64,000 nucleotides of DNA from Flavitalea plasmicola (lineage in GTDB: Bacteria; Bacteroidota; Bacteroidia; Chitinophagales; Chitinophagaceae). Within the stretch, counting starts at the first letter, position 1. Each line of letters opens with the position of its first letter. Location: the NCBI RefSeq assembly GCF_030546645.1, contig NZ_JAUOTO010000009.1:186001-250000 (forward strand). The letters run 5' to 3'. Shown piece by piece: positions 9,221 to 18,071 of this stretch. The notes below the pieces were generated by a model that saw only the letters and a program-made list of their open reading frames with translations, had not been told where the DNA came from and did no database searches. A program made the translations under genes and the position numbers.

Positions 9221-10843
9221 ATGAAGTATTTATATAATGTATTGTTAGGACTGGTCTTATGCATTTCAGTCAGGGGGCAGGAGAATGATCGTGCGGAGCT
9301 GGCGTATACGCAGCGGCTGAGCCAGCGATTTCCGGACAGCGCCTTCTTATTATTAAAGGAGATGTATACGCAGTCCATTGCCAAGAAGGACCGGGCGAGC
9401 ACGGCAACCTGTCTTCAGCAGATGGGGCAGATCAGTTATTACCTGGGCAATTATTCCCAGGCGTTGGATTACCATTTACAGGCGGATAAGATCTTCCGGG
9501 AAGTGGGGCGCCGGGAGCAGACGGCGGCGAACCTGGATGATATGGGCATATTATATTATTACAACCGGCAGCTGCCCCTGGCGCGTAAGCAATATGACGA
9601 GGCGCTTGCTTTATACAATCAGTCGGGCAATGGCGAAGGGCTGGCGAATACCTATGGTAAGATCGGTCATCTCTATGAGAAGCAACGGAAATATGACAGC
9701 GCTTTCCTGTATCAGCGGCTGGCTCTGGCGCAATATCAGCGTATAGCGCATAAGCAGGGGATGGCCAAGATCTACGAGAACATGGGCAGCATCTATGAGG
9801 ACCTGGAACGTTATGACTCGTCGAATTATTATTTCACTGCTGCCCTGCAATTATATGAACAATCCGGCGATCGGGTGGCCAGCATCGAGGTGGTCAATAA
9901 CCTCGGCGACGTACTCCGAAAGACGGGGCATTATCCCGAGGCCATTGTACAGACCAACAAGGCGCTGGCATTGGCTATGCAGACCAATGACCTCTATGAG
10001 AAGGGGGCTGCTTACCGGGACCTTGGGAAGGCTTACCATTTATTGGGTAAGGAGGACAGTGCTTACCATTACCTGGAGCTTTCCCGACGCGCCACACTGG
10101 ATATCTATTCCGGGGAAAACAACCGGCAAACGGCCTTTCTCAGCGTGCTGTATGATATAGATAAGAAGAACGACGAGATCGTCCGGCTGGAAAATGCCCA
10201 CAAAATTACTGTCATCACTACTATTGCGGTGATCATCGTCGTTGTCCTGCTGATCGTATTAGGCGTTGTCATCATCAGCCGGCAGCGTTTGAAGATCAGG
10301 AATGAGCGTCTGACGGGCGAGCAGGACCGGCAGATCTATCGCACGCAGCGGGAGCTGATGCAGGCTGAGCTGCAGAACCGCCGGTTGCAGGAGGAAAAGC
10401 TGATGCAGGAGCTGGAAGTAAAACGTAAGGGACTTACCAGCAGTACCTTGCATGTGATCCAAAAGAACCAGCTGCTGGAGAATCTCAGGGATCGCCTGGC
10501 TGTTCTTGTAAAGGACGACAAGCGCGACCAGAAAAAACAGCTGCAGCAGCTGATCCAGCAGATAAACCTCAACTTCAACCACGACCAATACTGGAATGAA
10601 TTCCGCGAGACCTTTGGGCAGGTGCATCAGCAATTCTTCGACAACCTGAAAAGTCACAACGAAGAGCTGACGGGCAATGATCTCCGCCTTTTATCCCTCA
10701 TCAAGCTAAACCTCGCCTCGGGCGATATTGCCACTCTGCTGGGTATTTCCCAGGATAGTTTAAGGGTATCGCGGTACCGGCTGAAGAAAAAGCTGGCCTT
10801 ACATAATGGAGAAAGCCTGACGGCTTTTGTCCAATCGTTGTAA
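9221..10843 (+). CDS. TPR-repeat sensor/regulator with LuxR-like HTH end
   Basis: 540 residues from the ATG at 9221, which yields a signal peptide (MKYLYNVLLGLVLCISVRGQ). Residues ~40-290 are tetratricopeptide repeats, several with the N-L-D-D-M-G or Y-E-N-M-G-S-I-Y-E-D-L pattern. One membrane helix follows at ~330-352, then a cytoplasmic coiled coil rich in Q/E/L/R, and a C-terminal segment (N-D-L-R-L-L-S-L-I-K-L-N-L...I-S-Q-D-S-L-R-V-S-R-Y-R) resembling the GerE/LuxR-type helix-turn-helix common in Bacteroidota TPR regulators. So it probably senses in the periplasm and binds DNA from the membrane. The stop codon TAA overlaps the first unit of a 7-bp repeat array. Confidence 0.82.
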   Translation: MKYLYNVLLGLVLCISVRGQENDRAELAYTQRLSQRFPDSAFLLLKEMYTQSIAKKDRASTATCLQQMGQISYYLGNYSQALDYHLQADKIFREVGRREQTAANLDDMGILYYYNRQLPLARKQYDEALALYNQSGNGEGLANTYGKIGHLYEKQRKYDSAFLYQRLALAQYQRIAHKQGMAKIYENMGSIYEDLERYDSSNYYFTAALQLYEQSGDRVASIEVVNNLGDVLRKTGHYPEAIVQTNKALALAMQTNDLYEKGAAYRDLGKAYHLLGKEDSAYHYLELSRRATLDIYSGENNRQTAFLSVLYDIDKKNDEIVRLENAHKITVITTIAVIIVVVLLIVLGVVIISRQRLKIRNERLTGEQDRQIYRTQRELMQAELQNRRLQEEKLMQELEVKRKGLTSSTLHVIQKNQLLENLRDRLAVLVKDDKRDQKKQLQQLIQQINLNFNHDQYWNEFRETFGQVHQQFFDNLKSHNEELTGNDLRLLSLIKLNLASGDIATLLGISQDSLRVSRYRLKKKLALHNGESLTAFVQSL

Positions 10844-10882
10844 GCTACAAGCTACAAGCTACAAGCTACAAGCTGCAAGCTT
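10842..10882 (+). repeat. Heptanucleotide tandem array 1 (AAGCTAC), intergenic
   Basis: Four perfect units of AAGCTAC (10842-10869), one AAGCTGC (10870-10876) and a partial AAGCTTA. The first two bases are the last two of the TAA stop codon of the TPR gene, so the array sits exactly at the coding boundary. The same unit recurs inside two genes at 23676-23829 and 36634-36731. This is the cleanest and therefore perhaps the youngest copy. Confidence 0.95.
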
Positions 10883-11098
10883 AGTTTTGTCAGGCGACTT
10901 TGTGTTACGGTAACAATTTGGTAATGGAGGATCTTGTTCTTTGAACATGATTGATAACCATGCGATTGAATGCTGTTTGTCTATGCTGCTGCTGCCCGGT
11001 CTACGTCCCTTGCTACGCTGTTCCCATTTTGTTCATCCGGTGTTTTTCGCTTTTGCCGGGCGTCTGTGCACATTTGCATCGCAAAAAAACTAACTACA
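10883..11098. other. Leader region before the phosphatase-linked TonB receptor gene
   Basis: 216 bases between repeat array 1 and the ATG at 11099. The receptor frame is open back to 10970, but the clear signal peptide starts at 11099, so I do not extend the gene. I see no terminator, RNA gene or convincing TAnnTTTG promoter here. Confidence 0.4.
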
Positions 11099-13879
11099 AT
11101 GAAGTATTTATTTCCCCTATTACTCTTACTGTCGGGTGCGATGGCGGCTCAGTCGCAGACAGTGGTCCTACGAGGTTCCGTAGTGGACCGGCAGACCGGA
11201 GAGCCTTTGCAGGGAGCAACTGTAGAGATCGAGGGCCGGGATGGTTCCGGCACCAGGGGAGGGGCAAGGCTGGTGGCCGGATTGGACGGGACTTTTGTCT
11301 TACGGGATCTTCGGGCCGGCGATTATAAGATCAGGGTGAATGCCATTGGATATGGCAAATATGAAGCGGATGTTGTTGTGCGGGAAGGTGGTAGTACTAT
11401 GAGGATCGATATGGAGCGTCGTCAAACGGAGCTGGAGATGATGCAGGTCTCGGGGCGTCATGACAGGGGTTCCGAGCGGGCCTCCCTCCTGGCGGACCGC
11501 CGGGCTGACATCGTGCAGAATTCGCTTTCTGCCCGGAGTATCGAGATCTCCCCTGATCTTTCGGTGGCGAATACGGCTCAGCGGATCTCGGGTGTATCGC
11601 TGGAAAGGAGCTCTAATGGAGAAGGGCAGTATGTCATTATCCGGGGGATGGACAAGCGGTATATCTATACATTGGTGAATGGGATCAAGATCCCCAGCCC
11701 GGACAATAAGAACCGTTATGTACCGCTGGATATTTTCCCTGCGGATATGCTGGACAGATTGGAGGTGATCAAGTCGCTTACTCCCAATATGGAATCGGAT
11801 GCCATTGGCGGGGCGGTGAATATGATCATGAAGGATGCGCCTGCCAGATTTTCCGTCAATGCAAATGTTGCTGCGGGGTATGCCAGCAAGTTCTTTACCC
11901 AGGACTATACGCATTTCAGCAGTGGTCCCAGTCTGGATCTGAGCCCACGTCAGATCAACGGACCTTCGTATGTGGCTACCATGAAGGATTTCCCTGATAA
12001 TGCTTTCAGTCATGACACGCGGCACCATCCCCTTGCCTTGCTGGGGGGGCTGTCCATGGGAGGAAGGGTTTGGCATGATAAGCTGGGGATCCTGATCGGG
12101 GCCAGCTACCAGAACAATTACCGGAATGTCAATTCGGTATTTTTCAATACGGAGATGGCCAGTAATGGGGCTACCAAGGTAACGGGCATCGAGGACCGAA
12201 AATATTCCATTCAGCAGCAGCGGAGCGGCGTGCATGCGAAGCTGGATCTTACACCGGATGCAAGGAATAAGATAAGCCTGTATGGGGCCTGGCTCAATCT
12301 GATGCGGAATGAGTTCCGGATGGCTTCCGACACCAACCTTCAACTGGGGCGGGTGGGGCCGGGGTTTGGCCGGATCAACAATACCTACCGTACCCTGCAC
12401 GACGTGCAGCAAATGGTGAATGCCACATTGAAAGGGGAGCATCAGATAGGTGACAGGCTGAAGCTGGACTGGACGGGAGCTTATTCCAAAGCGACGTTGA
12501 ACAGGCCGGACGAAGGCGTCCTGAATGTTAGCACCGGCGTAAGTAAGGACTCTACGGGACATGCGGTGCATGCGCCTTCGACCTTATTCGAATCGGACAG
12601 GATCTTTGCCCACAGTTCGGACGAGGATAAGAGCGGCTATGCCCATCTTACTTATCGTACCCGGATCGGGGGTGTCAGGACAGACTGGCTGGCAGGCGGT
12701 ATGTACCGGAGCAAGAAGAGGACCAGCACTTATGACGATTATGAGCTGCGTCCCGCCAGTCCGAGCAACCAGCAGTATGACGGGGATATCCGTCACAATC
12801 ATTTCGAAGTATTCAACGGTCAGGGAACTTTTTCCGATGCCCTGAACTACACGGCGAAGGAGAATGTAGGGGCCGCCTATCTTATGTTGAAGCTCGACTG
12901 GCATAATTTCCTGATCACCGGCGGCACCCGTATAGAGAATACGGATCTCAGCTGGGCCAGCAACCTGCCGGAAACCGCGGAGGGCAAAACAGGTTCTGTA
13001 ACTTACTATGATGTGCTGCCCAGCGGCAATATCAAATATTCCCTCAATGCCAGGCAGGCCCTGCGTCTATCGTACTATTCAGCCATCAGCCGTCCCAATT
13101 TTTACGAGATCATACCGCACGTGTCCAATGACGCGGATGCGGACTATGACGAAAAAGGCAATCCGAACCTGAAGCATACGGTGTCGGATAACCTGGACCT
13201 TCGTTATGAGCTCTATCCCAAGGGGCTGGATCAGTTCGTGGCAGGCGTATTTTACAAGCGGCTGAAAAACCCCATCGAATATGCGTTGGTTAACGAGGGC
13301 ACGTTTGTATACTACGAAGCGTATAATTTCGGGAATGCCACGAATTATGGGTTGGAGGCTGATATGACGAAATTCTGGAGGTGGTTTGGCATCAAGGCCA
13401 ACTATACGTACACCCATTCTTCCATTACGACCACCAAGCAGCAAAATTACCTCATTACGGGCGGGAGCACCAACAGAATGATGGATCAGACCAGGCCTTT
13501 ACAAGGGCAGTCCAAGCATATCGCCAATCTGAGCCTGCTCTTCAAGGATGATGGCAGAGCCGGGCTGAATGCGCAGCTGGCCTTCGGGTATACCAGTGCG
13601 CGGATCAATACGGTGTCTCAGTTCCTGGACAATGATATCTGGCAGAAAGGGTTTGCTCAAATGGACTTTTCGGCGGAGAAAAGAGTTACGCGGCGGTGGT
13701 ATGTATATGCCAAGGTGAACAATATCCTTAATACACCTTTTCAATTGGAGATACGGCAGCCCTATACCGGTGTGGATGTAGTAGGGGATGTGAAATATCA
13801 GACCCCCGGCAAAAATACTTTCGTACGGAAGGACACTTACGGGACCAATTATCTGCTGGGAGTGAAATTTAAATTTTAG
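11099..13879 (+). CDS. TonB-dependent outer-membrane receptor with CarboxypepD_reg-like domain
   Basis: 926 residues from the ATG at 11099 (MKYLFPLLLLLSGAMAAQSQ signal peptide). Residues ~24-105 form a carboxypeptidase-regulatory-like beta domain (G-S-V-V-D-R-Q-T-G-E-P-L-Q-G-A-T-V). A plug follows (~135-270; V-I-I-R-G-M-D, L-E-V-I-K-S-L-T-P, G-G-A-V-N-M-I) and then a long barrel ending in ...L-L-G-V-K-F-K-F with the C-terminal phenylalanine needed for outer-membrane insertion. It begins a tight unit with a beta-helix lipoprotein (22 bases later) and a histidine phosphatase (8 bases after that). Context suggests uptake of a ligand freed by the phosphatase, for instance an inositol phosphate product; that is inference. 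Confidence 0.9.
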   Translation: MKYLFPLLLLLSGAMAAQSQTVVLRGSVVDRQTGEPLQGATVEIEGRDGSGTRGGARLVAGLDGTFVLRDLRAGDYKIRVNAIGYGKYEADVVVREGGSTMRIDMERRQTELEMMQVSGRHDRGSERASLLADRRADIVQNSLSARSIEISPDLSVANTAQRISGVSLERSSNGEGQYVIIRGMDKRYIYTLVNGIKIPSPDNKNRYVPLDIFPADMLDRLEVIKSLTPNMESDAIGGAVNMIMKDAPARFSVNANVAAGYASKFFTQDYTHFSSGPSLDLSPRQINGPSYVATMKDFPDNAFSHDTRHHPLALLGGLSMGGRVWHDKLGILIGASYQNNYRNVNSVFFNTEMASNGATKVTGIEDRKYSIQQQRSGVHAKLDLTPDARNKISLYGAWLNLMRNEFRMASDTNLQLGRVGPGFGRINNTYRTLHDVQQMVNATLKGEHQIGDRLKLDWTGAYSKATLNRPDEGVLNVSTGVSKDSTGHAVHAPSTLFESDRIFAHSSDEDKSGYAHLTYRTRIGGVRTDWLAGGMYRSKKRTSTYDDYELRPASPSNQQYDGDIRHNHFEVFNGQGTFSDALNYTAKENVGAAYLMLKLDWHNFLITGGTRIENTDLSWASNLPETAEGKTGSVTYYDVLPSGNIKYSLNARQALRLSYYSAISRPNFYEIIPHVSNDADADYDEKGNPNLKHTVSDNLDLRYELYPKGLDQFVAGVFYKRLKNPIEYALVNEGTFVYYEAYNFGNATNYGLEADMTKFWRWFGIKANYTYTHSSITTTKQQNYLITGGSTNRMMDQTRPLQGQSKHIANLSLLFKDDGRAGLNAQLAFGYTSARINTVSQFLDNDIWQKGFAQMDFSAEKRVTRRWYVYAKVNNILNTPFQLEIRQPYTGVDVVGDVKYQTPGKNTFVRKDTYGTNYLLGVKFKF

Positions 13880-13900
13880 TAAGCATTCAAATCAACTACG

Positions 13901-15274
13901 ATGAAACTTTTCAATTATCATATATCGATGGCGGTGGCCGTTGTGCTGCTGGGGGCTTGCCATAAGGAAGAGACGGTGCATGTATCCGCCAGGAAAGAAT
14001 ATATCAGCCAGCCCATTACCAGCGATACGCTGACGGGCGCCATCAAGGGAACGTTGCTCGGCGGAAAGACCTATTATTTCTCCCGGGATATAATCATCAA
14101 CGAGGGTGATACCGTGCTGATGCAGGAAGGCGCCAGATTGATAGCGATCGGAGACGGCAAGACCGCGGAGACCAGCCCGCAGGTGACCTGTAACGGCACT
14201 TTTATCAGCCTGGGCACCGCCGGGCATAACAATTTCATTACCGTACCGGAGGAACTGCGTACGACGGCGAACATCGGCAAGGGATTCTGGGGCGGCATTC
14301 AATGCGGCGCCACCAGCGGGGATGTCATCCTCAAGTGGACGCATATCGAGTTTGCAGGCGGGCCGGCGGGGGCTGCGCCCGACCTGAGTGTCTTCAAGCC
14401 CAAGGACCCGCGCAACTGCCTGAGCTATACCAATATCAATGGTAATTTCATCATGGAGGATTGCTGGGTATATGGCACCAAGGACGACGGGATGCGCATA
14501 CTCCACGGGCATGTCAGCGTCATGCGCAATACCTTCGAGGCTTGCGGGCTCTCCGGCGGCGAAGCCTTCAACCTGAAGAACGGCTGTCTTGGGGACGTAG
14601 CTTATAACCTTGTGATCGGTGCGGCCACCAACGGCTTCAAAGTCAGCAACAGCGGTGACGGTCCTGTGCAGACAAAAATTTATCTCTACAATAACACCAT
14701 CCTCAACTGTGGGTTCCGCCAGCAGAAAACAGGCCGCGGAGGTTCCATCAATTATGAGAAGAACGCGCAAGGAAAGATCTACAATAATATGATCATCAAC
14801 TGTAAGTATGGTTTGCGGCTGACCCCGGACGCGGACATGATCAATACCGCCTATAACCATCAGTTCTTTTATGCCAATGATCCAAGACTGATCAGTGAAT
14901 TCTATGCTTCAGACGGCAAGGGAGTGGCTCAAGGCGCCGACGTAAGGAGTGCGACCCCTAAGGCTAACAACCCTTTATTTGCGACTTATGATGTCAACCA
15001 GTTCGATTATATGACGGCCGGCACGCTGACGCTGGATATTTCGCAGATGCCTATCGGCATTATCAATGCGCAGGCTTATGATCTCAGCTTACTTCCCGGC
15101 AGTCCGGCATTGCTGAAAGGGGACGCGGATGCTTTCAAGGCGCAGCGGACGGTGCCACAGGGAGGAGCTTATGGAGCGAGCACGTTGAACCCCAATACGG
15201 ATATGGGGGCTTATCCCACGAATGGCCCGGGCAACCTGCATAAAGTGTCCAGTATTTCTGTTAAATGGAATTAA
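13901..15274 (+). CDS. Right-handed beta-helix lipoprotein, receptor-associated
   Basis: 457 residues. A lipobox (L-L-G-A-C, Cys near residue 20) predicts a lipid-anchored protein. The body has repeated short strands with N/G turns (V-S-V-M-R-N-T-F-E-A-C, I-Y-L-Y-N-N-T-I-L-N-C, I-Y-N-N-M-I-I-N-C), the look of a pectin-lyase-like parallel beta-helix, ending with the N-T-D-M-G-A-Y motif often seen at the end of such proteins. Family knowledge: such folds bind or cleave polymers, but I see no defined catalytic residues. It lies between the receptor and phosphatase genes and is most likely a surface binding partner of that receptor. Confidence 0.75.
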   Translation: MKLFNYHISMAVAVVLLGACHKEETVHVSARKEYISQPITSDTLTGAIKGTLLGGKTYYFSRDIIINEGDTVLMQEGARLIAIGDGKTAETSPQVTCNGTFISLGTAGHNNFITVPEELRTTANIGKGFWGGIQCGATSGDVILKWTHIEFAGGPAGAAPDLSVFKPKDPRNCLSYTNINGNFIMEDCWVYGTKDDGMRILHGHVSVMRNTFEACGLSGGEAFNLKNGCLGDVAYNLVIGAATNGFKVSNSGDGPVQTKIYLYNNTILNCGFRQQKTGRGGSINYEKNAQGKIYNNMIINCKYGLRLTPDADMINTAYNHQFFYANDPRLISEFYASDGKGVAQGADVRSATPKANNPLFATYDVNQFDYMTAGTLTLDISQMPIGIINAQAYDLSLLPGSPALLKGDADAFKAQRTVPQGGAYGASTLNPNTDMGAYPTNGPGNLHKVSSISVKWN

Positions 15275-15281
15275 TCATACG

Positions 15282-16625
15282 ATGATGAGAAAATTCTTCT
15301 TAGGCGCAGGGATGGTGTTAGGCATATACGTTATGGGGTGGGCGCAGGAAGGCACTTCCTCTCCGGGTTACCTGGGGACCAAGACGCCGTATGTATTTTC
15401 CGGGGGGGCTGCTACGCCGCCTCCGGCGGGCTTCCGGCCTGTGTTCATCAGCTATGCGGGCAGGCATGGCGCCAGGTTCTTAACGAAGGAAGGTACGGAT
15501 CTGCAGGTCTTGCGGGTGCTGCAGTCGGCGGAAAAAAGCGATGGGCTTACAGAAATGGGGTTGCGGGTGGCTAAGATCGTCCGGCATTTGCTGCGTGTGG
15601 GCAAAGGGAATTATGAGCGGATTACTTTACTGGGAGAGTTAGAGCAGGCGGCTATCGGGGAAAGGATGCATCAGCACTACGGGTCTGTTTTTACGGGCAG
15701 GGGATTGGAAGTGGTGACCACGTGGAAGCTGCGGACGCAACAGAGTGCGGCGGCTTTTTTAAAAGGATTGGGGAAGTACGAGGGGGCATTAAAGTGGGAG
15801 CGGGCGCCTGATTCGGCGGATACTGCCTTGCGCTTTTATGATCTTTCGCCTGCGTATCAGCGATATAAGAAAAGCAGCGGGGTAAAGCGCAGCCTGGATA
15901 GCCTGGACAAGGATGAAAGGACGGCGGCTACGGCGAAGCGGGTCTGTGCGCGGCTGTTCCGTCCCGCATTTGCCCGGCTGATGGAGGGGGGAGGAATTGC
16001 TTTTGTCGATGATCTTTACGATCTGTATTCGATCGGGTGGTCCATGAGCGGAGAACTGAAGGCCGCCGGTGATCCTGGTGACCGGGAGGGCCTGGGGGCT
16101 GCATTTGACAAGGACGGCCTGGAATGGCTGGATTTCAGGAACGGGGCGGCGGATTTCCTTGAAAAGGGACCCGGCTTTGATTCCGTGGGGATCCAGGTGA
16201 AGGTGGCGGCGCCGTTGCTGGCGGATATTATCAACAGCCTGGACCGGGCGGTGGGGAAGGCAGACGCTCCTGATGCCGTGCTGCGGTTTACCCATGCGGA
16301 GGCGATCGCCCCACTTGCGGCCTTGTCGGGTATCCGCGGGGCCAGTAGTTCTGCGCGATCGATCTATCTTTATCATGATCATTGGCGTGCGGAGGATGTT
16401 ATTCCTTTAAGCGCCAATATTCAATGGATCCTGTATGCCGGGGACGGCGGGACATACCTGGTCAAAGTGCTGCTGAATGAGCGGGAGGCGGCGCTGCCTG
16501 TGGCTACCCGGCAGTGGCCCTATTACCAGTGGGAGGACCTGCGGGCGTATTATGTGGGAAAACTGGGGGAGTTGGGAGTGGGGTTAAGGGAGAATATGCA
16601 GGAATATCTAAGGGGATTGGAGTAG
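15282..16625 (+). CDS. Histidine-type phosphatase, MINPP/phytase-like, exported
   Basis: 447 residues from the ATG at 15282; 15285 is an equal alternative. A signal peptide ends near MGWAQ (residue 21). The histidine acid phosphatase signature R-H-G-A-R-F has its nucleophile at His62, and the proton-donor motif is H-A-E at residues 338-340. The H-A-E triplet, rather than H-D, is the mark of multiple inositol polyphosphate phosphatases, which remove phosphates from phytate in a varied order. It would act in the periplasm or at the surface. It closes the receptor/beta-helix unit, which suggests scavenging of phosphate or inositol phosphates. Substrate is inferred from the family only. Confidence 0.85.
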   Translation: MMRKFFLGAGMVLGIYVMGWAQEGTSSPGYLGTKTPYVFSGGAATPPPAGFRPVFISYAGRHGARFLTKEGTDLQVLRVLQSAEKSDGLTEMGLRVAKIVRHLLRVGKGNYERITLLGELEQAAIGERMHQHYGSVFTGRGLEVVTTWKLRTQQSAAAFLKGLGKYEGALKWERAPDSADTALRFYDLSPAYQRYKKSSGVKRSLDSLDKDERTAATAKRVCARLFRPAFARLMEGGGIAFVDDLYDLYSIGWSMSGELKAAGDPGDREGLGAAFDKDGLEWLDFRNGAADFLEKGPGFDSVGIQVKVAAPLLADIINSLDRAVGKADAPDAVLRFTHAEAIAPLAALSGIRGASSSARSIYLYHDHWRAEDVIPLSANIQWILYAGDGGTYLVKVLLNEREAALPVATRQWPYYQWEDLRAYYVGKLGELGVGLRENMQEYLRGLE

Positions 16626-16710
16626 GGAGTTGGGTTAAGGTTTTGCTATCATAAAGAGAGAATTTGGTCAGGTGGCTGAAAGGGTTAATTTTATGCATAA
16701 TAATAACTAT

Positions 16711-17094
16711 ATGCGCAAAATATTTTACTTGCTCGTTGTCCTGCTGCTGGCTAGTGTAGCTGGTGTGCATGCCCAGTCTCTGAAGGGAACTTCCTGGAAA
16801 TTATATGTGGATGAATTGCACGACACGCTGACGTTTCATGTGGGCGCGGATACTTCTTATACTACCGATGGCAGTGGTGAAGTGGTGGTCCGTTGTCTAT
16901 CCAGGATCAGCAGGGATACCATTACGCTAAAGGATATAGAGGGGAAATATGCCTGTCCTGGCGGAGAGGGCGTGTATACCTATGTTTTTCTTGCGGATGG
17001 GCTGACGTTAAATATGGTGACTGATCCTTGTGATAATCGCAGTAATGCGATCAACGGAGTGAAGTGGGTACGGGGGAAGGATAGGGGGAAATAA
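16711..17094 (+). CDS. Small secreted protein, unknown, lipocalin-like length
   Basis: 127 residues from the ATG at 16711, which gives a signal peptide (MRKIFYLLVVLLLASVAGVHAQ). ATGs at 16672 and 16693 would only prefix charged residues. The mature protein starts S-L-K-G-T-S-W-K-L-Y and alternates short beta strands with two cysteines near the middle and end (Y-A-C-P-G-G, D-P-C-D-N), consistent with a small beta-barrel held by a disulfide. No family is recognised. It is followed by a strong bidirectional terminator. Confidence 0.65.
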   Translation: MRKIFYLLVVLLLASVAGVHAQSLKGTSWKLYVDELHDTLTFHVGADTSYTTDGSGEVVVRCLSRISRDTITLKDIEGKYACPGGEGVYTYVFLADGLTLNMVTDPCDNRSNAINGVKWVRGKDRGK

Positions 17095-17119
17095 AAGTAT
17101 TTCTGAATTAATTAAGGAT

Positions 17120-17146
17120 AACCCCGTCGGCAGGCCGACGGGGTTT
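17120..17146. terminator. Bidirectional rho-independent terminator
   Basis: AACCCCGTCGG at 17120-17130 pairs with CCGACGGGGTT at 17135-17145 around a CAGG loop. T-rich sequence follows on the right. It lies between convergent genes ending at 17094 (+) and 17153 (-), so it can serve both. Confidence 0.85.
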
Positions 17147-17152
17147 ATATTT

Positions 17153-17575
17153 TTAGAGCTTTGTTACTACTGTTTGTTCAGTGATCGTCCGGGTTACAGC
17201 GAACTGGCGTACTATTTCGTTAGCGCTGTTGCGGATGATGAAAGTGGGGCGGATCTCTGTCTGATCGTTTTCGAAATAAATGGATTTGCTGAAATGCGCA
17301 TCGCTGAACTGTTTGCGATAAACGACATCACCGGCGTCGTTGCGGATGATCAGCCAGAATTTTTCATTTGTGGGGTTCTGGAAGTCTACGTGAAAGACAA
17401 CGTGCTGATCGTTGGCGCCGACATATTGAACGGTGACCTGTTCGTCATTGAGCTTTGCTTTATCATTCTTGCCGCCGTTAGCCAGACTGGCGAGGGGATT
17501 GCTGATAAAGATAACAGCTGCTACGGCTGCTACAGAGATTGCTTTTACTACACGGCTGTTTAATTTGTTGTTCAT
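17153..17575 (-). CDS. Small secreted beta-rich protein, paralogue A
   Basis: 140 residues. The N-terminus is a signal peptide (V-K-A-I-S-V-A-A-V-A-A-V-I-F-I-S-N-P-L-A-S-L-A-N) and the mature part has F-W-L-I-I-R-N-D-A-G-D-V-V-Y-R-K-Q-F-S-D and a C-terminal I-R-N-S-A-N-E-I-V-R-Q-F. It closely resembles the protein coded at 18072-18482 over its whole length, so the pair arose by tandem duplication. It looks like a small immunoglobulin-like or beta-sandwich protein of unknown role. A TATATTTG promoter lies about 160 bases upstream, giving a long 5' leader. Confidence 0.8.
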   Translation of the reverse strand: MNNKLNSRVVKAISVAAVAAVIFISNPLASLANGGKNDKAKLNDEQVTVQYVGANDQHVVFHVDFQNPTNEKFWLIIRNDAGDVVYRKQFSDAHFSKSIYFENDQTEIRPTFIIRNSANEIVRQFAVTRTITEQTVVTKL

Positions 17576-17735
17576 AACTCTATTTTTTAAATTTTGTCTT
17601 TACTAAGATTGTGAAGGCTGACAACCGAAAGAGAGCAGAACAATCGAGAGAGAAGGCAAAGCGGGAAGCAATCAGGAGGGGCAAGTTTTTCGATGCTGGA
17701 GAGGCAATCGTTGGATTTCTTTGGACTTGATGATA

Positions 17736-17766
17736 CAAATATAGAAATAGATCAATGGGGTTGCAA
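17736..17766 (-). promoter_or_regulatory. Bacteroidota promoter of secreted paralogue A
   Basis: On the minus strand TATATTTG (17736-17743) fits the TAnnTTTG -7 box, and TTG (17764-17766) lies 20 bases further upstream as the -33 element. Transcription would start near 17729, leaving a leader of about 150 bases before the ATG at 17575. Confidence 0.6.
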
Positions 17767-17987
17767 ACCTTGTTTTGGGTGGTTTTATTATGGCAAACGA
17801 GGATTTCTAGCGTTGAAAGGATTGATAATAAATGGATTAAAATGGATTCTTACATGATGGGTAACGATAGATATTGTTTTTTTTAATATAGGTGCAATTG
17901 TTGTTAAGGTGTGATCTACATCGGTATTTAAGTGGTCTATATTAGATAACAAAAATATAACATAGGTGAAATAAGGGCATAAAAAAA

Positions 17988-18005
17988 GCTGCCCGTGGGG
18001 GCAGC
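17988..18005 (-). terminator. Terminator of secreted paralogue B
   Basis: GCTGCCC (17988-17994) and GGGCAGC (17999-18005) form a 7-bp stem with a 4-base loop. On the minus strand it is followed by a run of seven T. It lies about 67 bases after the stop of the gene at 18072-18482. Confidence 0.8.
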
Positions 18006-18071
18006 CTTTGCTCTTTTGACCGATGGCTTCTGAGAGATCTTTTTCCTATCTATTACAACTTCAATTACGGA

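Larger units (their letters stand above)
17576..18071. other. Intergenic region between the two secreted paralogues
   Basis: 496 bases with low GC. On the minus strand it holds the promoter of paralogue A (17736-17766), its ~150-base leader, and the terminator of paralogue B (17988-18005). I see no ORF, tRNA or other RNA gene in it. Confidence 0.7.

Noticed and set aside
10970-11098. N-terminal extension of the TonB receptor by 43 residues
   Set aside because: The signal peptide begins at 11099; the extension has several cysteines and no family support.
11300-12571. Minus-strand frame of 423 codons opposite the TonB receptor
   Set aside because: No motif, no signal, composition typical of the reverse complement of a barrel gene.
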